NCBI GenBank assembly: GCA_947623455.1
Contig: OX392541.1
Location: forward strand, 10,234,719-10,298,718
Reading direction: 5' to 3'
Source: Mimachlamys varia
Taxonomy: Eukaryota; Mollusca; Bivalvia; Pectinida; Pectinidae
Length of the DNA: 64,000 bases
The notes under the pieces: model-generated
Seen by the model: the letters and a program-made list of their open reading frames with translations, nothing else
Told to the model about the DNA's origin: nothing
Databases searched by the model: none
Made by a program: the position numbers and the translations under genes
In this document: positions 12,130-24,400 of the stretch, in pieces
Layout of the letters: every line of letters starts with the position of its first letter
How positions within the stretch are numbered: the stretch's first letter is position 1

Positions 12130-12325
12130 AAGGATTTCAACAAATCGACAGTCTGCCACTAGCCCTTCACCTCTGGGTCGCAAGTTTGAAACCCACGTGG
12201 GGAAGTTGCTATATGTAGGTCGGTGGTTTTTCTACGGGAACTCCTGCTTTCCCCACCTACAAAACATGGCACGCACTTAAATGACCCTGCCTATCAATAG
12301 AACATTAAACAAACCAAAACCAAAA
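12130..12325 (+). mobile_element. tRNA-derived SINE
   Basis: A degenerate pol III B box ('CAAGTTTGAAACCC', 12,181-12,194) is followed by 'CACGTGGGG', the conserved central block 'GGTCGGTGGTTTTTCTACGG', 'CTTTCCCCACC', and a tail 'TTAAACAAACCAAAACCAAA'. This order is typical of molluscan tRNA SINEs. The A-box half is diverged. It lies between the decayed gene and the right inverted repeat, so it may be a later insertion. Confidence 0.75.
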
Positions 12326-12544
12326 ACTGAAGTCAAAGCAACAAGTCTGTAGAAGATCGTAACTTATTAAGGGTTAAGCGACTTAAAATATCATTTATTT
12401 TATAAAACGGCAGAAAATAAATGAATTTCCCATGGTAGCATTGATAGTATTAACACTTTAAAGAGAAAATTTGAAGCACAATATTACACTGATCTACATG
12501 GATGAGATTGACTGGATTATTTAAACTTTGTTGTAATTTCTACG

Positions 12545-12730
12545 CACTGGTATTCAAAATGGCGGCTAAAGCTAAAAATAGTAACATTTCCCGGTGGCTC
12601 CATATCTGGAAATAATGTTTGTGATATTACCTATCAGCATGCCAAGTTTCATGCTTGTACATAAAAACCCACAATTCCTTCATATTTATACACGAATCTG
12701 CCCCACTAAAAAACTGTTTTGTGGCTATAA
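12545..12730 (-). repeat. Right inverted repeat flanking the decayed gene
   Basis: Reverse-complement counterpart of 7,233-7,408: 'TGGCTCCATATCTGGAAA', 'ATGCTTGTACATAAAAACCC', 'ACAATTCC' and 'AATCTGCCCCACT'. It lies upstream of the decayed minus-strand gene. Divergence between the two arms is considerable, consistent with an old insertion. Confidence 0.6.
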
Positions 12731-12924
12731 AAATAATGAATATATTGAATACAACTCAACATTCCATGCCGGGACATGCGAGACATATAATTACGTGTAA
12801 GTCTTGTGTATAACAAATTGACAATAGTGAGTTTGGAAAGCATTAACATTTCTGGTGTTCTAAATTTCCCATTTTTTGTAATTAATTGATGGACATTAAA
12901 AATGAATGTGTTGCTGTTACTGTT

Positions 12925-14884
12925 AAGGTCACCTGACACAAAGTCTCAAGTGACCTTTTCCAATCACTTTACGTCCAGCGTCGTGTGTCATGCGCCGTGC
13001 GTCGTGCGTAAACTTTTTTACATTTTCGAACCCTTCTCCAGAACCAGTGGATGGAATCTTTTCAAACATGGCCAAAATGATCCTTAGTTGATGTGGATTC
13101 AGATTGGTAAAGTTTACTATAGTTTATATAGGGAAATAACACTTTTGGGTATATTTTGTCCATTTTAAGTAGGAAATTATTCCTACTTTGACACAATCAT
13201 TCTTGGAGAAACTTTCTGAAAGATGGAATAAATCAATAAAATTTGGATTCCTGCCCCTACCCCAGGGGCTAGGGCGGGACCCCAAAGGGAAAATTATCCT
13301 AAATTTTAAAAAAAGTTCTTCTCCAGACTCATAGGCACAACCGGTAATTTCAGTAAATTTCAGTATCCGTTCCCCCTCGGGGAAGGATTAAGTTTACTAT
13401 AGTTTATATAGGGAAATAACACTCGGCTATTGTACTCTTTGCTTGACAAAGGAAACAGACGTTTTCGAAAGCTCGCAAATTAAGTTTTCAATTCCCGTTT
13501 GTATACAAAACAATCTCACTATACACTTTTAGGTATATTTTGTCCATTTTTTGTAGGAAATTCAAACTGTAAAATTTGGATTACTGTCCCTACCCAAGGG
13601 GCCAAAGCGGGGCCCCAAAGGAAAATTATCTTTAATTTCAAAAATCTTCTTCTTCAGACTCGGAGGTACTACAGCCTATTTCTCTACATGGATAGAAAAA
13701 TAATTAAGGGTTTGTTTCATTTGAAATTTCAGTACCCCTGGCTATCCGTTCGCCCTCGGGGAGGGGGTAAAGTTTACTTGAGTTTATATAGGGAAATAAC
13801 ACTTTTGGGTATATTTTGTCCATTATAAGTAGGAAATTATTCCTACTTAGTCACAATCATACTTGGAGTAAGATGGAACAAATTGTAAAATTTGAATTCC
13901 TGCCCCTACCCCAGGGGCCAGGACGGGCCCCAAAGGGAAATTTATCCTATTTTTCAAAAACTTTTCTTCTCAGGCTCAGTGGTACAACCGACACTTATCT
14001 ACATGGATAGAAAGATCACCAAGGGGCTTTGTTTAATTTGTAAATTTCAGTACCCCCGGGCTATCCGTTCCCCCTCGGGGAGGACGTAAAGTTTACTTGA
14101 GTTTATATAGGGAAATAACACTTTTGGGTATATTTTGTCCATTTTAAGTAGGAAATTACTCCTACTTAGTCACAATCATACTTGGAGAAAGACTCTTACT
14201 TATAAGTCACAATCATCCTTGGAGAAAGATGGAATCAAATGGTAAAATTTGAATTCATGCCCATACTCCAGGGGCCAGGGCGGGGCTTCAAAGGGAAAAT
14301 TATCCTAAATTTCAAACATTTTCTTCTCTAGACTCGGATGTACTACAGCCTACGTCTCTACATGGATAGGAAGATCATCAGGGGCTTTGTTTCATTTGAA
14401 ATTTCAGTACCCCCGGGCTATCTGTTCCCCCGCGGGGAGGGGGTAAAGTTTACTTGAGTTTATATAGGGGAATAACACTTTTGGGTATATTTTGTTCATT
14501 ATAAGTAGGAAATTACTCCTACTTATATTAGTCACAATCATCCTTGGAGAAAGATGGAATCAAATTGTAAAATTTGGATTCCTGCTCCTACCACAAGGGC
14601 CAGGCCGGGCCCCAAATGGAAATTTATCCTAAATTTCAAAAATCTTCTTCTCCAGACTCATTTCATTTACATTTACAGCCCATTTCTCTACATGGATAGG
14701 AAGATCATCAAGGCCTTTGCTTAATTTGTAAATTTCAGTACAATTCCAAAAGTTTCAGAATTCTTTTCCTATAATGATATGACAAATGTTGTAATTCATC
14801 TAGTTCATATGTTGATTTCATCATTGAAATTGAGCTACCTATAACATTACTCAGGTGACCGCTAAGGCCCTTGGGCCTCTTGTT
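12925..14884 (+). mobile_element. Hairpin-ended element B with ~280-380-bp tandem core
   Basis: The left end AAGGTCACCTGA...TCAAGTGACCTT (12,925-12,957) folds on itself. The right end TCAGGTGACC GCTA is followed by hairpin AGGCCC-TT-GGGCCT and CTTGTT. GGTCACCTGA at the left is the exact reverse complement of TCAGGTGACC at the right. A leader rich in 'GTCGTGCGTC'-like sequence follows the left end. The core is a tandem array. No coding capacity. Architecture matches A1 with different end sequences and a different core. Confidence 0.7.
13100..14500 (+). repeat. Core tandem array of element B
   Basis: 'GTTTATATAGGGAAATAACA' recurs near 13,120, 13,402, 13,780, 14,100 and 14,457, giving irregular units of about 282-378 bases. 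Each unit carries 'GGGTATATTTTGTCCATT', 'TCCTGCCCCTACC', 'TTCTTCTCCAGACTC' and 'TATCCGTTCCCCCTCGGGG'. One unit is shortened and carries a different segment near 13,425-13,500. Confidence 0.85.
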
Positions 14885-14957
14885 AAATATAATTTCAACT
14901 CCAAATTTATATCTTCTGTTCATGTATTAAAAGCGTTTGTCTAGTATTTAGAAATAT

Positions 14958-15135
14958 AACCCACCATCTGTTCAAATCACTCTGTGTCCGTGGTCTTTGG
15001 TCCGTCCTTAAATATTGTTACCACTATTCCAAGTGCTAGAGTGATCATTCTCAAATCTGATATGTAGGTTCCCCTAGGTCCCTTATTGTGCATTGTCTAA
15101 TTTTCGGACTCATCAGAAACATTATGGCCGACAGG
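14958..15135 (+). mobile_element. Fragment of an A/C-type element
   Basis: 'CACCATCTGTTCAAATCACTC', 'GGTCCGTCCTTAAA', 'CAAATCTGATATGTAGGTTCC' and 'TTATGGCCGACAGGG' parallel the left half of A2 (5,331-5,540). The similarity stops where the large tandem array begins. Confidence 0.5.
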
Positions 15136-17551
15136 GCAAAAACTGGTTCGGTAAATAATACTCTAGCAAGTCATGTTTACACTGTCAAAAACATGTTGCA
15201 GAACTTTGGAATACCGGACCTCGTATGACAGTACTGGAGCTGTCCGTAACAGATTCCTAGTTTGGCTGTACTGGAACAGGGATGGAGGAGAGATAACTCG
15301 ATAGGCTGTACTGGTGCAGAGGAGTTGCTGCCGACATACCTCAAACGCTGTACTGGATGTGGAGCACTTGGCCGCTGCGCGGTCAGGTATTTTCATCGGC
15401 AGAATGGTAATATTCCCTTTTTCTCAATCTGTTGTAAGAATGAAGGAAAGATAATGCGTCGGATCCAAATTCCAACTAGGCTGCCCCCAAACCTCACTCA
15501 CTCTTGCAGTGGAAGATATGGACAATGTTGATCTTTGATCGGGTCTTTCAAACTGTGTTCCTCTTTATTATTACAGACACCTTTATGAAGAAAATGTCTT
15601 CTATTCAAATACAACAATGCCTTCTCAAATCATGTGGGCACATCAAGTTACATCAAATGTACATTTGGTATGCCATACACCCGCATGTGGCGAGACTGAT
15701 ATTGTATTTGATGTTGCCAGATTTTCTACCTCTGAAGATCTGTAAAACTTGAGTTGAATGCGGGGCGGTTGACTTGAGAGAAATCAGCGGCGTTCATAGT
15801 TTGATTGACATGAGGGGTATGATAGTGTTTGGATAGGCCGACTTGGATGTGGTTTCTCGCCATTTCCTGTCCTTCTTCTACAACAGATGTACTGTTATTA
15901 CAAGCAAACGTGCTTTGTAATGAACAGTACGCGGCCTGATGACATTAGTCTGAAGGTATCGTTTTTAAACGTGGCGGCGGTAAGGTATCGCCGATTTTAC
16001 CAAATATTGGTTTGGTAAATCGATACCATTGCAAATCTTTCAAAATAATTACACCCTGTCAGAATAACATTGCAGATCCTGGGAATACCGGGCCTCGTAT
16101 GGCAGTACTTGAGCTGTCCGAAGCAGATTTCTAGTTCGGCTGTACTGGAACAGGGATGGAGGAGAGATAACTCGATAGGCTGTACTGGTGCAGAGGAGTT
16201 GCTGCCGACATACCTCAAACGCTGTACTGGATGTGGAGCACTTGGCCGCTGCGCGGTCAGGTATTTTCATCGGCAGAACGGTAATATTCCCTTTTTCTCA
16301 ATCTGTTGTAAGAATGAATGAAAGATAATGCGTCGGATCGAAATTCCAACTAGGCTGCCCACAAACCTTACTCACTCTTGCAGTGGAAGATATGGACAAT
16401 GTTGATCTTTGATCGGGTCTTTCAAACTGTGTTCCTCTCTATTATTACAGACACCTTTATGAAGAAAATGTCTGCTATTCAAATACAACAATGCCTTCTC
16501 AAATCATGTGGGCACATCAAGTTGCATCAAATGTATATTTGGTATGCCGTACACCTGCATGTGGCGAGAATGATATTATATTTGATGGTGCCAGATTTTC
16601 TTCCTCTGAAGATCTGTAAAACTTGAGTTGAATGCGGGCGGTTGACTTGAGAGAAATCAGCAGCGTTCATAATTTGATTGACATGAGGGGTATTATAGTG
16701 TTTGGATAGGCCGATTTGGATTTAGTTTCTCGCCATTTCCTGTCCTCCTTCTACAACAGATTTACTGTTATTACAAGCAAACGTGCTTTGTAATGAACAG
16801 TATGCGGCCTGATGACATTAGTCTGAAGGAATCGTTTTTATACGTGGCGGCGGTAAGGTATCGCCGATTTTACCAAATATTGGTTTGGTAAATCGATACC
16901 ATTGCAAATCTTTCAATATAATTACACTCTGTCAGAATAACATTGCAGATCCTGGGAATACCGGGCCTCGTATGGCAGTACTGGAGCGGTCCGAAGCAGA
17001 TTCCTAGTTTGGCTGTACTGGAACAGGGATGGAGGAGAGATACCTCGATAGGCTGTACTGGTGCAGAGGAGTTGCTGCCGACATACCTCAAACGCTGTAC
17101 TGGATGTGGAGCACTTGACCGCGCAGCGGTCAGGTATTTTTCATCGGCAGAACGGTAATATTCTTTCTTTGTCTCAATCTGTTGTAAGATTTGAAGGAAA
17201 GATAATGCGTCGGATCGAAATTCCAACTAGGCTGCTTTCAAACCTAACTCGCTCTTGCAATCGAAGAAATGGACAATGTTGATCTTTGATCGGGTCTTTC
17301 ATACTGTGTTCTTCTCTGGCTTTGCATTGTTTTCTTCAAGAAAATCCCTCACAATCATTGGTGTCTGATTGTTTTGGGATTTACCTGTTTGAAAACATGT
17401 AAAAAAAGGTTGAATGCGGGGCGATTGACTTGAGAGAAATCAGCAGCGTTCATAATTTGATTGACATGAGGGGTATGATAGTGTTTGGATAGGCCGACTT
17501 GGATTTAGTTTCTCACCATTTCCTGTCCTTCTTCTACAACAGATTTACTGT

Positions 17552-17553
17552 TA
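17552..17553. other. TA target-site duplication, left
   Basis: The uninterrupted array reads 'ACTGTTATTACAAGC'; here it is cut after ACTGTTA, and TA is repeated on the far side of the insertion at 18,493-18,494. Confidence 0.8.
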
Positions 17554-18492
17554 CAGTTGTGGGATCGCACAACGTTACACGATGTGCGGTGGGCGCACGA
17601 TGGGCGAACGGTGTATGCACGATGTGCGAACGATGCGATCCTGGGCGATTATTTCTAACGCACATGTGGGCGCCCGATAGACTAACATTGTGCGATGACA
17701 ATCGTGGTTGATGTAAATTTAGAAATGGTTTAACAATATATACGGTTTCGCGCTAGTTGTTTTAAACATATTTCTATATTTTAACTATTTACATTAGCTG
17801 ATAGTTCTATCTATTTATTTCTAAAAATTAATAATAGTCTTTCTGTAGTTTTAGAAACAAACCAAATAGACACATGTATGTTAACTTTCAACTCATATTG
17901 ACAAGTTCTCTTTCAAGTAAATATTGCCAGTTTTACCAAGTTATAAACTGTACCTGTACATGGCCAATATATGTAGATATCTCTGGCCCGGGGCACTTAC
18001 AACACTCGCCTAGGTGTGAAAACACAGGTAAAGCGTTGGGGAGGGGAGAGTTTTTCAAATAACTGATTATTAGAGTCCAGTTTATTTTCATAACGGTCGC
18101 TCGGTAATGGCTGTCGTAGCGTATCGCCGCACACGGGACAGGTAAAACTCCGGCATGTTATTTACATATTCTGATACCTGGTAGCTTAACCCGCACTTGG
18201 CTGTCTTATGATCACTGTAATACTGTTTACTGTATATTGTTAAATTGACATAATCCCAATAAATATAATGCGATTTTAAATAGTTTTTGGACAAGAGGGT
18301 TCCATATGTTTTTCATTCCGTAATATGTATCGACCAATTGTACCAAATCGTGCGTGTGTGCGATTTAATCGCACACATAAACGTACGATCTTTAGATCGC
18401 CCGGTTGGGCGCACCATGGGCGAACGATGTGTGCACGATGTATGCACGATGCACGCACGCAGTTTTTGGTGCGTTGTGCGATACCACAACTG
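17554..18492. mobile_element. 939-bp non-autonomous TIR transposon inserted in one array unit
   Basis: The left end CAGTTGTGGGATCGCACAAC and the right end GTTGTGCGATACCACAACTG are inverted repeats matching at 19 of 20 positions, flanked by TA. The unit spacing there (1,724) equals 783 + 939 + 2, which fixes both borders to the base. Inside each end is a 46-bp block of 'GGGCGCAC', 'ATGGGCGAACG' and 'TGCACGATG' (17,591-17,636 and 18,407-18,452), matching at about 40 of 46 positions in the same orientation. The middle is AT-rich with no transposase. The TA duplication and CAGT ends fit Tc1/mariner-like elements, but that placement is inference. Confidence 0.85.
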
Positions 18493-21400
18493 TATTACAA
18501 GCAAACGTGCTTTGTAATGAACAGTACGCGGCCTGATGACATTAGTCTGAAGGTATCGTTTTTATACGTGGCGGCGGTAAGGTATCGCCGATTTTACCAA
18601 ATATTGGTTTGGTAAATCGATACCATTGCAAATCTTTCAAAATAATTACACTCTGTCAGAATAACATTGCAGATCCTGGGAATACCGGGCCTCGTATGGC
18701 AGTACTGGAGCTGTCCGAAGCAGATTCCTAGTTTGGCTGTACTGGAACAGGGATGGAGGAGAGATAGCTCGATAGGCTGTACTGGTGCAGAGGAGTTGCT
18801 GCCGACATACCTCAAACGCTGTACTGGATGTGGAGCACTTGGCCGCTGCGCGGTCAGGTATTTTCATCGGCAGAACGGTAATATTCCCTTTTTCTCAATC
18901 TGTTGTAAGAATGAAGGAAAGATAATGCGTCGGATCAAAATTCCAACTAGGCTACTTTCAAACCTTACTCGCTCTTGCAATCGAAGAAATGGACAATGTT
19001 GATCTTTGATCGGGTCTTTCATACTGTGTTCTTCTCTGGCTTTGCATTGTTTTCTTCAAGAAAATCCCTCACAATCATTGGTGTCTGATTGTTTTGGGAT
19101 TTACCTGTTTGAAAACATGTAAAAAAAGGTTGAATGCGGGGCGATTGACTTGAGAGAAATCAGCAGCGTTCATAATTTGATTGACATGAGAGGTATGATA
19201 GTGTTTGGATAGGCCGACTTGGATTTAGTTTCTCACCATTTCCTGTCCTTCTTCTACAACAGATTTACTGTTATTACAAGCAAACGTGCTTTGTAATGAA
19301 CAGTACGCGGCCTGATGACAATAGTCTGAAGGTATCGTTTTTATACGTGGCGGCGGTAAGGTATCGCCGATTTTACCAAATATTGGTTTGGTAAATCGAT
19401 ACCATTGCAAATCTTTCAAAATAATTACACTCTGTCAGAATAACATTGCAGATCCTGGGAATACCGGGCCTCGTATGGCAGTACTGGAGCGGTCCGAAGC
19501 AGATTCCTAGTTTGGCTGTACTGGAACAGGGATGGAGGAGAGATAGCTCGATAGGCTGTACTGGTGCAGAGGAGTTGCTGCCGACATACCTCAAACGCTG
19601 TACTGGATGTGGAGCACTTGACCGCGCAGCGGTCAGGTATTTTTCATCGGCAGAACGGTAATATTCTTTCTTTGTCTCAATCTGTTGTAAGAATGAATGG
19701 AAGATAATGCGTCGGACCGAAATTCCAACTAGGCTGCTTTCAAACCTTACTCACTCTTGCAGTCGAAGAAATGTACAATGTTGATCTTTGATCGGGTCTT
19801 TCAAACTGTGTTCCTTTCTATAATTACAGATACCTTTATGAAGATAATATCTGCTATTCTTATACAATAATGCCTTCTCACATCATGTTGGCATATTAAG
19901 TTGCATTAGATGTACATTTGGTATGCCAGTCGACCGACGCATGAGGCGAGAATGATATTGTATTTGATTATGCCGGGTTTTCTACCTCTGAAGATCTGTA
20001 AAACTTGAGTTGAATGCGGGCGGTTGACTTGAGAGAAATCAGCAGCGTTCATAATTTGATTGACATGAGGGGTATGATAGTGTTTGGATAGGCCGACTTG
20101 GATTTAGTTTCTCACCATTTCCTGTCCTTCTTCTACAACAGATTTACTGTTATTACAAGCAAACGTGCTTTGTAATGAACAGTACGCGGCCTGATGACAT
20201 TAGTCTGAAGGAATCGTTTTGATACGTGGCGGCGGTAAGGTATCGCCGATTTTACCAAATATTGGTTTGGTAAATCGATACCATTGCAAATCTTTCAAAA
20301 TAATTACACTCTGTCAGAATAACATTGCAGATCCTGGGAATACCGGGCCTCGTATGGCAGTACTGGAGCGGTCCGAAGCAGATTCCTAGTTTGGCTGTAC
20401 TGGAACAGGGATGGAGGAGAGATAGCTCGATAGGCTGTACTGGTGCAGAGGAGTTGCTGCCGACATACCTCAAACGCTGTACTGGATGTGGAGCACTTGA
20501 CCGCGCAGCGGTCAGGTATTTTTCATCGGCAGAACGGTAATATTCTTTCTTTGTCTCAATCTGTTGTAAGAATGAATGGAAGATAATGCGTCGGACCGAA
20601 ATTCCAACTAGGCTGCTTTCAAACCTTACTCACTCTTGCAGTCGAAGAAATGTACAATGTTGATCTTTGATCGGGTCTTTCAAACTGTGTTCCTTTCTAT
20701 AATTACAGATACCTTTATGAAGATAATATCTGCTATTCTTATACAATAATGCCTTCTCACATCATGTTGGCATATCAAGTTGCATTAGATGTACATTTGG
20801 TATGCCAGTCGACCGACGCATGAGGCGAGAATGATATTGTATTTGATTATGCCGGGTTTTCTACCTCTGAAGATCTGTAAAACTTGAGTTGAATGCGGGC
20901 GGTTGACTTGAGAGAAATCAGCAGCGTTCATAATTTGATTGACATGAGGGGTATGATAGTGTTTGGATAGGCCGACTTGGATTTAGTTTCTCACCATTTC
21001 CTGTCCTTCTTCTACAACAGATTTACTGTTATTACAAGCAAACGTGCTTTGTAATGAACAGTACGCGGCCTGATGACATTAGTCTGAAGGTATCGTTTTT
21101 ATACGTGGCGGCGGTAAGGTATCGCCGATTTTACCAAATATTGGTTTGGTAAATCGATACCATTGCAAATCTTTCAAAATAATTACACTCTGTCAGAATA
21201 ACATTGCAGATCCTGGGAATACCGGGCCTCGTATGGCAGTACTGGAGCGGTCCGAAGCAGATTCCTAGTTTGGCTGTACTGAAACAGGGATGGAGGAGAG
21301 ATACCTCGATAGGCTGTACTGGTGCAGAGGAGTTGCTGCCGACATACCTCAAACGCTGTACTGGATGTGGAGCACTTGACCGCGCAGCGGTCAGGTATTT

Positions 21401-24400
21401 TTCATCGGCAGAACGGTAATATTCTTTGTTTTTCTCAATCTGTTGTAAGATTTGAAGGAAAGATAATGCGTCGGATCGAAATTCCAACTAGGCTGCTTTC
21501 AAACCTAACTCGCTCTTGCAATCGAAGAAATGGACAATGTTGATCTTTGATCAGGTCTTTCATACTGTGTTCTTCTCTGGCTTTGCATTGTTTTCTTCAA
21601 GAAAATCCCTCACAATCATTGGTGTCTGATTGTTTTGGGATTTACCTGTTTGAAAACATGTAAAAAAAGGTTGAATGCGGGGCGATTGACTTGAGAGAAA
21701 TCAGCAGCGTTCATAATTTGATTGACATGAGGGGTATGATAGTGTTTGGATAGGCCGACTTGGATTTAGTTTCTCACCATTTCCTGTCCTTCTTTTACAA
21801 CAGATTTACTGTTATTACAAGCAAACGTGCTTTGTAATGAACAGTACGCGGCCTGATGACATTAGTCTGAAGGTATCGTTTTTATACGTGGCGGCGGTAA
21901 GGTATCGCCGATTTTACCAAATATTGGTTTGGTAAATCGATACCATTGCAAATCTTTCAAAATAATTACACTCTGTCAGAATAACATTGCAGATCCTGGG
22001 AATACCGGGCCTCGTATGGCAGTACTGGAGCGGTCCGAAGCAGATTCCTAGTTTGGCTGTACTGGAACAGGGATGGAGGAGAGATACCTCGATAGGCTGT
22101 ACTGGTGCAGAGGAGTTGCTGCCGACATACCTCAAACGCTGTACTGGATGTGGAGCACTTGACCGCGCAGCGGTCAGGTATTTTTCATCGGCAGAACGGT
22201 AATATTCTTTCTTTGTCTCAATCTGTTGTAAGAATGAATGGAAGATAATGCGTCGGACCGAAATTCCAACTAGGCTGCTTTCAAACCTTACTCACTCTTG
22301 CAGTCGAAGAAATGTACAATATTGATCTTTGATCGGGTCTTTCAAACTGTGTTCCTTTCTATAATTACAGATACCTTTATGAAGATAATATCTGCTATTC
22401 TTATACAATAATGCCTTCTCACATCATGTTGGCATATCAAGTTGCATTAGATGTACATTTGGTATGCCAGTCGACCGACGCATGAGGCGAGAATGATATT
22501 GTATTTGATTATGCCGGGTTTTCTACCTCTGAAGATCTGTAAAACTTGAGTTGAATGCGGGCGGTTGACTTGAGAGAAATCAGCAGCGTTCATAATTTGA
22601 TTGACATGAGGGGTATGATAGTGTTTGGATAGGCCGACTTGGATTTAGTTTCTCACCATTTCCTGTCCTTCTTCTACAACAGATTTACTGTTATTACAAG
22701 CAAACGTGCTTTGTAATGAACAGTACGCGGCCTGATGACATTAGTCTGAAGGTATCGTTTTTATACGTGGCGGCGGTAAGGTATCGCCGATTTTACCAAA
22801 TATTGGTTTGGTAAATCGATACCATTGCAAATCTTTCAAAATAATTACACTCTGTCAGAATAACATTGCAGATCCTGGGAATACCGGGCCTCGTATGGCA
22901 GTACTGGAGCGGTCCGAAGCAGATTCCTAGTTTGGCTGTACTGGAACAGGGATGGAGGAGAGATACCTCGATAGGCTGTACTGGTGCAGAGGAGTTGCTG
23001 CCGACATACCTCAAACGCTGTACTGGATGTGGAGCACTTGACCGCGCAGCGGTCAGGTATTTTTCATCGGCAGAACGGTAATATTCTTTGTTTTTCTCAA
23101 TCTGTTGTAAGATTTGAAGGAAAGATAATGCGTCGGATCGAAATTCCAACTAGGCTGCTTTCAAACCTAACTCGCTCTTGCAATCGAAGAAATGGACAAT
23201 GTTGATCTTTGATCGGGTCTTTCATACTGTGTTCTTCTCTGGCTTTGCATTGTTTTCTTTAAGAAAATCCCTCACAATCATTGGTGTCTGATTGTTTTGG
23301 GATTTACCTGTTTGAAAACATGTAAAAAAAAGGTTGAATGCGGGGCGATTGACTTGAGAGAAATCAGCAGCGTTCATAATTTGATTGATATGAGGGGTAT
23401 GATAGTGTTTGGATAGGCCGACTTGGATTTAGTTTCTCACCATTTCCTGTCCTTCTTCTACAACAGATTTACTGTTATTACAAGCAAACGTGCTTTGTAA
23501 TGAACAGTACGCGGCCTGATGACATTAGTCTGAAGGTATCGTTTTTATACGTGGCGGCGGTAAGGTATCGCCGATTTTACCAAATATTGGTTTGGTAAAT
23601 CGATACCATTGCAAATCTTTCAAAATAATTACACTCTGTCAGAATAACATTGCAGATCCTGGGAATACCGGGCCTCGTATGGCAGTACTGGAGCGGTCCG
23701 AAGCAGATTCCTAGTTTGGCTGTACTGGAACAGGGATGGAGGAGAGATACCTCGATAGGCTGTACTGGTGCAGAGGAGTTGCTGCCGACATACCTCAAAC
23801 GCTGTACTGGATGTGGAGCACTTGACCGCGCAGCGGTCAGGTATTTTTCATCGGCAGAACGGTAATATTCTTTCTTTGTCTCAATCTGTTGTAAGAATGA
23901 ATGAAAGATAATGCGTCGGATCGAAATTCCAACTAGGCTGCTTTCAAACCTTACTCACTCTTGCAGTCGAAGAAATGTACAATGTTGATCTTTGATCGGG
24001 TCTTTCAAACTGTGTTCCTTTCTATAATTACAGATACCTTTATGAAGATAATATCTGCTATTCTTATACAATAATGCCTTCTCACATCATGTTGGCATAT
24101 CAAGTTGCATTAGATGTACATTTGGTATGCCAGTCGACCGACGCATGAGGCGAGAATGATATTGTATTTGATTATGCCGGGTTTTCTACCTCTGAAGATC
24201 TGTAAAACTTGAGTTGAATGCGGGCGGTTGACTTGAGAGAAATCAGCAGCGTTCATAATTTGATTGACATGAGGGGTATGATAGTGTTTGGATAGGCCGA
24301 CTTGGATTTAGTTTCTCACCATTTCCTGTCCTTCTTCTACAACAGATTTACTGTTATTACAAGCAAACGTGCTTTGTAATGAACAGTACGCGGCCTGATG

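Noticed and set aside
20185..20210. C/D-box snoRNA ('CTGATGACATTAGTCTGA') in each array unit
   Set aside because: The C-like and D-like boxes are only a few bases apart and no terminal stem brackets them.
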